Shown: piece by piece, positions 54,513-64,000 of the stretch
Layout: every line of letters starts with the position of its first letter
How positions within the stretch are numbered: position 1 is the stretch's first letter
Assembly: GCA_030248225.1 (NCBI GenBank)
Contig: JASANE010025014.1
Coordinates: 1 to 64,000, forward strand
Origin: Trileptium ribeirensis
Lineage: Eukaryota > Nematoda > Enoplea > Enoplida > Thoracostomopsidae
Length of the DNA stretch: 64,000 bases
Direction of reading: 5' to 3'
The notes under the pieces: model-generated
Told to the model about the DNA's origin: nothing
The model's input: only the letters and a program-made list of their open reading frames with translations
The model's database searches: none
Translations under genes and position numbers: made by a program

Positions 54513-56573
54513 CAGGGAGTAACCGGAATTCCGGTTCCGGCGAAAATAGTGTTCCGATTGCGGTTCCGGCAAAGGGCAAAAACCACACCGGAACCGGAAA
54601 TCCGGTTTAAAAATTTTGTTTGAAATTTTCCACGTTTTTTCTTCATCCTGTAATCCAAACATATGTAATATATATATTATACAATGATCAAGCTATACAA
54701 CCAAGCAAAAGAAAAGATTAACTAACCAATTTGCCGTGTGAAACGTAAGTGGGGCACATAATTTGAGCAGGAATTTTTCATCTTAACCTATAGGAGTTTA
54801 TTAACAAAACAAAGCCACGTCGATGCTTGTAGCTGCTATTCTGCTTGGTATGTTCAAATAAACCGGTAACTCGGTAACAGAGTATGGATTACGTAGAAGT
54901 ACTTAGCGTAAGCTTGGCTAACATAAATTGCGTCATTGTAAACTTTGTAACTCAGTCTACAGTTAAGTAAAGTAACGTTATCTATAACGCAGCTAGAAAC
55001 TGCATCTTTGGCAGTGAACTGTATTTATTGAAACTATGCGAGCATTATGATAGTTTGCTCATTTACAACATTCTGATTAGAAAGTTACCATCATTATCAT
55101 CCACCTGACGGACACTGGTTGCCAAACGCAGCATAAACAGTGTCTCTGACCACTGATCAAAAGAATTACCTTCTATTACGTATTTTCTCTTAGAACCATA
55201 TAAACCAATAATTTCAAGTTTCCTACAGAAAAACATGCAACAAACATAGGTGTAATGAAGGGAGACGACTGGAGACAGAGCGAACCGACATATTGATCGA
55301 TAAATACGTATTATTAACTTCGTCAGTCTCTAAAGTTTTAGAAAGAGAATAATGTCATCATAATACATTAATTATAATGTAAAAGGTATTTTTAATACAT
55401 TTTAAATCCACTGTACCTTCATTTCTTTTTCATCTGTTTTAATATATATAAGTTTCGAAGACCAGGTTCCGGCTTTGGTTTAAATGGACGGTTCCGGTTA
55501 TTCCCTGATACAGCTATATTGAAAATGTGACAGAATTTGACTATTTTATTACCAAATTTGCATGACACCGTGCGGCAGGGTTAATAACGCCTACTGCGCG
55601 GTCAAAACAGTGAAGGCAAAGTGTTTAACGGGTTGTTATATAATCTAATGTATAATCTCATCGTTCATCCCAACAATCAAAAATCTTACTTTCTGTAACT
55701 TTTGGAGGTATTTTATAAAACGTGGGCTGGCTCATTCCTCAAAAACGGCTGCTAAGACAACAATGTTGCAAATTCCAGAAGTCTGTGGGATACGTTTGAA
55801 TTAAACCGGTCCAACTCGGTAACAGAGTATGGCTTACGCAGAAGTACTTAGGGTATGCTTGGCTAACATAAATTGCGTCAAGCACCCGCCAGTGGGCTTG
55901 TAAACTTGGTAAATCAGTCTAAATTGCAGTAAACTAACGTTATCTGCAACGCAGCTAGAAACTGCTTTCTTGGCAATGAACTGTATTTATTAAAACTGTG
56001 CTAGCAGCATCACAGTGTGTCTCATTTATAGCATTCTGATTAGAAAGTTATCATCATTATGATCTAACTGACGGGCACTGTTTGTCCAACGCTAGCCTAA
56101 ACAGTGTCTCTGACCACTGATCAGAAAATTACCTTCTATCTATTATTTTCTCTTAGAATCATATAAACCAATAATTTTAAATTTCCTACAGAAGAACATG
56201 TAACAAACGTATGTGTAGTAAAGGGAGGCGACTGGAGACAGAGCGCAAGTATGTATTCTACGCTCCAAGCTTTGTAAGCGCATTCGATTTGACGCAGTAT
56301 ACGCAATGGTGTATAGTGGAAGACATTTTTTTGCTCTGAATGTCCAAAAACCGACATATTTCATCGTTAAATAAACATTATTAGCTTCATCAATCTCTTT
56401 AAAGTTTCAGAAAGGCATACCATCGCAATACATTAAGTTTAATGTAAAAGTTATTTTTAATGCATTTTAAATCAACTATACCTTCATTTCTTCCATCATC
56501 TGTTTTACTATATATAAATTTCGAAGACCAGGTTCCGGTTCCGGTTTAAATGGACGGTTCCGGTTATTCCCTG
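54513..56573 (-). mobile_element. hAT-like MITE family, copy 6 (chimeric, 2,061 bp)
   Basis: Left end CAGGGAGTAACCGGAATTCC, right end CCGGTTATTCCCTG, flanked by the perfect 8-bp repeat ATAAGTAT (54505-54512 and 56574-56581). It is about twice the family length because positions 54770-55774 are a copy of 47661-48672, including the whole right end of copy 4 (internal TTCCGGTTATTCCCTG at 55507) and 268 bases of that copy's unique flank. After 55774 the family sequence resumes at CCAGAAGTCTGTGGGATACG. Confidence 0.88.
54770..55774. repeat. Copied tract, nearly identical to 47661-48672
   Basis: From GGAATTTTTCATCTTAACC to ATGTTGCAAATT the two tracts differ only by scattered single bases and one- or few-base indels (for example GTTCAATCCC against GTTCATCCC). 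Sequence to the left of the tract is visibly more diverged between the two elements. At the right edge the copy switches from copy-4 flank back into MITE sequence. Confidence 0.88.
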
Positions 56574-57735
56574 ATAAGTATTGTATATTATATAGCAGTG
56601 TAGAATCCATTATAACCTTTTTGTGCTTTTTTTAATCTAAACACGTTAAATGGCGCAGTAAAACTTAACCAGTAGTCTCGCATTGTACGTCCGTCGCCGC
56701 TTTTTTCGGGCGATTCAGTAACAACACCCCGGGCTAAAAATTATACGCATCGCTATTTAACATTACAAGTGTTACTAATATAAACAATATTCGCATACTG
56801 CGCGATTAGTAATATTAATATGCCGTTACTGACTAGTCGGTAGTGGAACTACATTTGTGAGCGGAGCTTGGGCTGTGGCATTACGACTGTACTCAATTTT
56901 ATGTCCTTGTAACTACATTGCATGGGGCATAGGGCTTTATCATAAGTCGAAAATAATGTAACAGCTAGACGGCTGTGAAAAAATTAATCAACTCAATATT
57001 CTTTAGTCGAACACTCAGAGTTATTTCACACAATTCTATTGGACGCTACGATGGCAAAATATAAGCCCACGATGTCACGAATACAATAGCAAGCATGGCA
57101 GCTTGGATACATATCATTGAAAAAACAGCAATTCCGAACCAGGCTAAAGTTAGAGTATGAAGGGCGGAGCCTCCACCCCAGCCCATAACTACGAGCTTGA
57201 ATTTACTCCATTACGTTTTTAATGAACGTATCATCTCATGTATATACCTCTAAACGATTGTTATAAAATTCGGAGATTTTTATAACCAACATACATAACA
57301 ATTATATATAACGATCGTTTTGCAACGTATAAATAAACCCGACATCTCTTGGTAAACGATGGCAGATATAGCAAATTAAGAACTGTCTTCAACCAGCTAG
57401 GTTCAAACAGTTTTCATTTTTTTGGAATGATTCAATATAGTGTGTATTAATGTATTAATTCATACATTATTTATTGTCCCCACGAAATTTTTTCTCATTT
57501 TACAGATTTTTCGGACATAATGCTACTATTTCCAGGCAGCTCAAGGTGAAATTTCCAGGTAGTATCAATGACATATTTCGTGAATACCGCGAAACTCATC
57601 TGATCTTAAAAAATATAAAATGACATATAAGTGTTCCTGGCAACATCGACAGTTTTGCGGTTGTTACTAAAAATGTTTAACCATGCTGGGTGCCATATGG
57701 AATTCAGAAATAAGCTAAACTCGCTACGTACACAT
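56574..57735. other. Spacer between hAT-like copies 6 and 7
   Basis: Contains the dispersed repeat 56832-56945 (partner of 46363-46490). No gene otherwise. Confidence 0.45.
56832..56945 (+). repeat. Dispersed repeat, direct partner of 46363-46490
   Basis: ACTAGTCGGTAGTGGAACTA through CATAGGGCTTTATCAT. The class is unknown; boundaries are where the similarity fades. Confidence 0.7.
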
Positions 57736-58903
57736 CAGGGAGTAACCGGAATTCCGGTTCCGGTTCCGGCGAAAATCGTGTTCCGGTTCCGGTTCCGGCA
57801 AAGGGCAAAAACCATACCGGAACCGGAATTCCGGTTTAAAAATTTTGTTTGAAATTTTCCACGTTTTTTTCTTCATCGTGTAATCCAAACATATGTAACA
57901 TATATTATACAGTGATCAAGCTATACAACCAAGCAAAAGAAAAGATTAACTAACCAATTTGCCGTGTGAAACGTTAGTAAGGCACATAATTAGAGCAGGA
58001 ATTTTTCATAATAACCTGCAGGAGTTTGTTAAATCAAAGCCAGGTCGATGCTTGTAGCAGCTATTTTACACATCCAGAAGTCTGTGGGATACGTTTGAAT
58101 TAAACCGGTCCAACTCGGTAACAGAACATGGCTTACGCAGAAGTACTTAGGGTATGCTTGGCTAACATAAATTGCGTCAAGCAGCCGCTAGTGCGCTTGT
58201 TAACTTGGTAAATCAGTCTAAATTGAAGTAAACTAACGTTATCTGCAACGCAGCTAGAAACTCTTTCTTGACAATGAACTGTATTTATTGAAACTGTGCG
58301 AGCAGCATCACAGTGTGTCTCATTTATAGCATTCTGATTAGAAAGTTATCATCATGATCTAACTGACGGGCACTGTTTGTCCAACGCTAGCCTAAACAGT
58401 GTCTCTGACCACTGATCAGAAAATTACCTTCTATCTATTATTTTCTCTTAGAATCATATAAACCAATAATTTTAAGTTTCCTACAGAAGAACTTGTAACA
58501 AACGTATGTGTAGTAAAGGGAGGCGACTGGAAACAGGGCGAAAGTATGTATTCTACGGTCCAAGCTTTGTAAGCACATTCGATTTGACGCAGTATACGCA
58601 ATGGTGTATAGTGGAAGACATTTTTTGCTCTGAATGTCCAAAACCGACATATTTGATCGATAAATAAACATTATTAGCTTCCTCAGTCTCTTTAAAGTTT
58701 CAGAAAGGCAATAATACCATCGCAATACATTAAGTTTAATGTAAAAGTTATTTTTAATGCATTTAAATCCACTATACCTTCATTTCTTCCATCATCTGTT
58801 TTACTATATATAAATTTCGAAGACCAGGTTCCGGTTCCGGTTCCGGATCCGGTTTAAATGGACGGTTCCGGTTTCGGTAAATTTCGGTTCCGGTTATTCC
58901 CTG
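57736..58903 (-). mobile_element. hAT-like MITE family, copy 7 (intact)
   Basis: A 1,168-bp element, ends CAGGGAGTAACCGGAATTCC and CGGTTATTCCCTG, with the perfect 8-bp target duplication GTACACAT (57728-57735 and 58904-58911). Ends carry runs of CCGGTTCCGGTTCCGG. It is the best reference copy for the family and confirms the full length of about 1,167 bp seen in copy 2. Confidence 0.9.
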
Positions 58904-61348
58904 GTACACATGTATATATGTATACTTTGTGTTGTATACTGTATAGCACCTCGCGAGGCAGCAGAAATACAAATATGAATGTTATACGTTCAATCGCATG
59001 GTTCAATTTAAACCCTTTCTTTCAGAAATTTACAAATCAGAAGCTTCAAAAAAATTAATATATTTTCAAGTAGGAGAAACATGATTTTGCTTTATGGAAT
59101 TTGTCATGAAAATGGCAACTAGCTAGCAATTCAGGGCAAAGGCATATTAATGCACTGTAATTAACATTCTGTAATCGTGCACATTCTGTAATCTATGGTT
59201 TTCAAAACAGATGATGCACTTAATAATACAGAATAAGATATTGGCCAAAACTTTTCTCCGTACTAGGTATTCAGAGCGTAATTTCTGACGAAGCAATTTG
59301 TATTCGGCTTGGTAAAATTTTCAGTTGCCAACAGTTAACCTATTAACTTTGCAGTCTCCCAAAACATCAATTTTTTATTTTGATGCCTATTTCCTTTATT
59401 TCACCATAATACGCGTGCAAATTACATATTTTATTAAAGAGCATTTGCCAGCTGATCTTTATCTCAACTCACACCATGCTAGTATAAGATTATTTCCTAA
59501 AGTTATATGTATATTAGTTCCTAAGTTATATATAGCAATTGCCGTTTACCACTAATGAAAACTACATAAAACCTTCGATAAGTTTAGTTCGAAAAATGTT
59601 CATTCCGTGGTGCAACAACATTTGGGTATTCACTTTGCTCTAACGTAGAAACTATTACTGATGACATAATAGCTAAACAACACAACAGGAACCCTTCAAA
59701 TTTAGATGCCACAACTTGGAAGAAAATTTTTTACGTTGTAGGAGGATAAGTACAATTGCATTCATCGTATGTAGATGGTCCTAATACCTACTGATCCATC
59801 CAGCACTCAATGTGCAATCGAATAAAACCGAAACTTCACAATTTCATTGGTAAAAAAATTGCTTTTATAGCCACATGCAGCACATCAGAGAACGTTTAAA
59901 CTACACTATATGCCCATCATTCACCCCCAACATACCAGACGCTCTCTAATACTTCCTTATATTTTACCATATTGATTAGATCAAGCTCTGGTTCCGGCAA
60001 TAATTCACAGTTCCAGTTCCGATTATTTCGGTTGTGGTTATTCATTGATAAAAACAATATGCGTTTACCCTGAGTGGGTAAAGCAATATACTGTAAAAGT
60101 TGTAGCAGTGTACACATTTTGCCAAATAAAAAACAAAAATGTCTTAAAATTTCGTTATGAAAGTTTGATGATGTGAACGCGCATTTAATGGTTTATAGTT
60201 TCTCTACCAAGCTATTTTAGCCTTTTTCTACAATGCGTCCTAGTTTGCTGCTGAATCAATAAATAAAGATGCATAATGATACGCTTGTCGTGCGAAAACG
60301 GAATGCGAATAGTTGATAATGCGGCCAGTCGTGCAATTTCAACAATAAAAGCAGTTTCTATTTAATCATATGTAGGCATTTCTATATGCACAATACACAC
60401 ATAAGTTTACTAGGTAAGAAAAACTGAAAAGTCGAACCTCCTCATTAACAAAACGGACGTGTGACTACATGACCTTGTTAATTCGAAACAGATCAGCTGT
60501 TTTAGTAAGCGATAACGAGGTCTTGTTCGTTACCACAGCCCGAAGCTGGTCTATTTTTAGATACGATATTAATTTTGGTATATACACGCGTTTTAATATA
60601 TCCAGCAGTGGCTTTCAGTAGCCTTATAAACGCGGACGATAACCTTAGTTTCAATGCAGATGCAATAGATGTTTTAATATAGCTGCTAGAAATCAATCAG
60701 GTGTTATTGGTCTTGATCTTAGTGTGTCCATAAAAGGCATGTGAAATTAGAAGAAACGTTAAAACAACACGTATAACCGTTAAATTATATTTGATTTATT
60801 CAGCTTTTCCTAAATTAAGGGGTACCGGTTCGGACTGTAGTAATACAGTTGCATCATGAGCAAGTCTACCATGTAGATGCCCGGAAGTTAAGATAACTCG
60901 AAGATATTTTCATCTGGTTAACATGTTGTCATCCCCTGTACGGAGTACGTTAATAACGAAGATCGTGTTCCTAAAACGTTCGCTCCGCAACACGTTGGTG
61001 CTATGTAGTGACGCGCTACGCGGCAGGTACATAGTGTAACTTTAACACAGATTGTACTAGATCTGTTGTGGTGTAGTGATAGCGTGCTAGTCAATAAAGC
61101 TATAGGCCCCCCGTGCCGGTCTAATTTAAATCTTATCTTTACATAGTTGATCTCTTGTGGAACTTTATCTATACTCTTGGGTTCCCAAACTTGTCACTAA
61201 GAAAGTCATCACCATTTGGCGCTCTGCATGAGCGGGTATTGACGCTCATCGTTGCCGATTTTATCGAATTAATATCGCCAAATACATCAATCTCGTCAGG
61301 ATCTCGCAGCATTTACTAGTCGCACCTCGGATTTTGGTGACCAGCTGC
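58904..61348. other. No gene recognised; possible MITE relic at ~59990-60050
   Basis: CTGGTTCCGGCAATAATTC...GGTTATTCATTGA near 59988-60050 looks like one decayed end of the hAT-like family. The rest has short ORFs without motifs. TGGTGTAGTGATAGCG at 61068 looks like a tRNA A box, but no B box follows. Confidence 0.35.
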
Positions 61349-61574
61349 GGCGGATCCAGGGGGTGCAACCCCCCTCGTTTCATCAGACGGAGAATTTTTG
61401 TGATTTTTGCATAAAAATTATGTCCACGAATTTTACGACTTCCAAACAATAAAATGCAATACTACTAACAAACATATACAGTCAAAAGCCAAGTATGGAA
61501 ATTGATACTTCTGTCATCGGACGCCCTGGGTATGAGACATCCTCTCAACCCCCTTTGAAAATCCTAGATCCGCC
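61349..61574. mobile_element. Short MITE with GGCGGATCCAG ends
   Basis: GGCGGATCCAGGGGGTGCAA at the left and CCCCCTTTGAAAATCCTAGA...TCCGCC at the right form imperfect inverted ends (10 of 11 bases) around an AT-rich middle of 226 bp in all. Many animal genomes have short elements whose tips read CTGGATCCGCC followed by a G/C run, so a MITE is likely; superfamily not assigned. Confidence 0.55.
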
Positions 61575-64000
61575 AATACTGGCCTGGTCAATATTTTGCG
61601 ATGCTTAGAGTTGGCTAGCTGATTAATGTGGTTGACACCTTCGGGCATTGTTTACTTCTCGTATAGTTCAGTGCAGTAGGTATATTTTCCGGTACGCCTT
61701 TTCTCACTGAATTTAGGAAAGCGACATTCTTCCAGTCGTTGGTGGCACACAAATTTCCCAGTTTCGGATGGCGGTTTTCCTTGAATTAGAGGCGCCTCTA
61801 CTGGGGACGGGGCAGAGGCAACCCCAAAAAATTTATGCAGGCGGCTCTAAGCATCGTTGTAAAATGTTTCGCAGATTGTCTTGAGAAAAACCTTAATATA
61901 AACTCCACGCTGCCACCATCCGTAGTGAAAAAAGCGCGTGCCCGGGACCACCACAAACAAAAATTTTACCCAGTTGCCAGATTATGAATTTTACGCAAGC
62001 CCACGGCGCGGGGGGATAGGGATAAGCTTTATTCATGCCTCAAGGACTGCTATGCCTCACAGTGTAAACTGTGACCCACCCGCTCCCAACGGTGAAATCA
62101 TGGCGGGGCCACTTGCCTTTTATTTGTGTCGTGGACTTCCTTGCCGTTGAATGATGATGGTGGTAATGAGTTGCATCTTCTTTTCTTACAAGTGCAAAGA
62201 AGTTAATTTTCTTAGGGACGAGTTGTCTAGTCCCTATATCCTTTAAACAAACATTGGATAATTAATGACAATTATATGAAAAGTTCCTTTCTCGCCGTTA
62301 TATATTCTTTTAATCACGGATTCCGCCACAGCCAAAGCATTTGCTACGATAAAGGACCACAATCAACACTTATATATATACATAACTCAATAAGTACACG
62401 CATATCTTTATTAATATAACATACACATACATACTATTAATTAGTTAATATTAAATTAAATGTATAAATATACATTTAATACATACATTATTAAATTAAC
62501 ATAACTACATACACATTACACACTACACACCAAATAATAATAAATCGATTGTCTATTGTACACATGCACAGCCCCTATTTTCACAATGTACATACACTCA
62601 TATTTCAAAATTATACATACACATGTCCACCGCTTCTACAAATCTTAAGTCTACATTATAAAAACAACATAACATGAAACATGTTAAATAAATATGCATT
62701 CGTTTGTATAAATTTTAGCAGATATTTATGTGTATCGTACTGTATAAACTTGCTGTGCTGTTACAGATACTCACAAACACTACCTACAACAATAATAACA
62801 CCGCTATTGTAGAAAAGTGTAACCAGGGGTCCAGGACGTCGTAAGCTGTCTAAAGAATGTCTGTATTGTGTTTCCTTGCAAAACGCAGTGATCTGAAGGT
62901 AAAGCCCGCGTACCAAAAATTTGCTCATTTTATACATCAATCAATATACATACATACAAGAATTTTGCTAGAGCAAATTCACGTTAACTTCCCTCCCCGT
63001 TTTCGCCAATGTCATGACTGAGTAGAATGGCATGAAAATTAAACTTTGTCTCATACGTAGCTGCGCAAAAGCTGCTCTGATAAAAAGTTTCATTAACAAT
63101 CATAACACTCGACGAAAGCGCTCTTTGTAGCCATATTTTCTTGGGCCTACACTGCGAAGTTATATTTCAAATATATACAGGAAACCCATATATACTGCCA
63201 AAATCAGTTTCACATACGTGTTCGTTTTATGCGTATTGGAAATTATTAAGCTGCCGCAAACTCAAAGTGAGATGTGCAATGAAACTTTTTCAGGCATAAA
63301 ACACGTAAATATTTGCGAAATTTATCACAACGAGTTAGACGCGGTAGAGGCAAAAGGATTTTTGCATGACACAATATTCAGAGCATGAAATTTTCATCTC
63401 AAGCATGTCGTACTTATAAAAAATTAATTACGTCAGAAATACTGTTATCTGAAGCTATGAAACTTATATCAAAAATTATCCCAATTTATATACCCAAAAA
63501 TATACATATAAAAGTGGATAATTCTAAAAATTTCTGTCGACGGAGTAGTTATAGATCATATTCGTTACAAGATAACTGTGAATGTATGAAATAAAAACAT
63601 TTGTGCACCCCAACTTGAACCTCCCTTTTCGCCGACATCAGTGAGGCTAGACCCCTTTTCGAAAATCGCGCTACGTCTCTGGATGACGTTTTGAATTAAC
63701 TTATAAGAAACATATATTATATATGCGTCATTTTCCACGTTTTTGTATCCAAACGCTTGCAATATTTGATGCATATGCTTTTATCATATTCAGGCAAAAC
63801 AAAGATTAGGATCCTAAGGCTGTGCCGTCATCGATATGGTAAGACCAATGTCAGAGCATTTGTATGGTTCTTACATGAACCTTCTACTGAATCCGAAACT
63901 TAATCGGCGGCTACCGGTCCTGAACGCTCTTCAATAAACTGTTCTTTTTACGAATATATCGTTACATAAATACGCTTTACTTGGGCCAGAAAATCTGGGG
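61575..64000. other. Right end of window, no gene recognised
   Basis: 61680-62150 is moderately CpG-rich with short open frames (for example 61938-62150, plus strand) and no family motif. 62380-62560 is very AT-rich with ACATAC-type simple sequence. 62900-64000 is AT-rich with small unremarkable ORFs. The missing first exon(s) of Pcf11 could lie here or beyond. Confidence 0.35.

Noticed and set aside
58438..58725. 95-codon ORF recurring in several hAT-like copies
   Set aside because: Frames are broken differently in other copies and the reverse strand gives equally long frames; shared descent explains the similarity.
61060..61100. tRNA-like A box (TGGTGTAGTGATAGCG)
   Set aside because: No B box or cloverleaf follows within the right distance.
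63385..63594. 69-codon plus-strand ORF near the right end
   Set aside because: AT-driven codon content, no motif, no splice or promoter context.

Overview
The window is eukaryotic, almost certainly animal and most likely arthropod. It is AT-rich, its genes are spliced (GT...AG, often GTAAGT), and it is crowded with DNA transposons, non-autonomous derivatives and satellites. There are no bacterial-style operons. The one recognisable host gene is Pcf11 (pre-mRNA cleavage complex II / transcription termination factor), on the minus strand. I placed nine exons by splice sites, phase continuity and family motifs: 49530-49402, 41173-40721, 36505-36260, 33162-32520, 30343-29935, 27195-25178, 19721-19260, 16632-16573 and, less surely, 8706-8603. 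Together they give 4,524 coding bases with every phase compatible. They cover most of the CTD-interacting domain (CID), the charged linker, the Gly-Pro-Pro repeat region and the start of the C-terminal part. The first CID exon(s) and the C-terminal zinc-finger exons were not found. A unique stretch with AATAAA and a GU-rich element near 5.6 kb is a candidate 3' end.

The introns are packed with mobile DNA. (1) A nearly complete pogo/Tigger element (41487-45416) lies in the CID intron, opposite to Pcf11. It has TIRs, a TA target duplication, a DD35D transposase and a second ORF one base out of frame after an A6 run, with clustered copies of its terminal motif inside both ends. (2) Seven copies of a hAT-like non-autonomous family of about 1.1 kb (CAGGGA.TAACCGG ends) occur at 15.6, 22.1, 35.1, 47.4, 53.4, 54.5 and 57.7 kb, three with perfect 8-bp target duplications. 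The 54.5-kb copy is a chimera holding a tract copied from the 47.4-kb copy plus that copy's own flank. (3) A different hAT-like element (37080-38025) sits inside a tandem array. (4) Three copies of an element with a tandemly repeated core of about 360 bp (14.2, 27.3 and 45.7 kb) look Helentron/DINE-like. (5) A GC-rich MITE occurs twice (15679-16039 and 24419-24786), the first inside a hAT copy.

The left 5 kb holds two foldback systems. At 1-3195 two copies of one element lie head to head as a palindrome of about 3 kb; each arm contains a TATA/Inr-like core promoter and splice donor pointing outward. At 3346-5069 is an unrelated foldback element with arms of about 380 bp. Two satellite families with units of about 150-175 bp are dispersed through the window (6.2-7.7, 29.1 and 31.0 kb; 22.0, 23.3 and 33.6 kb), and several young tandem duplications are present. 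A decayed second copy of part of a Pcf11 exon lies at about 18.4-18.5 kb. From 49.5 kb to the right end, apart from the hAT copies, little can be named.
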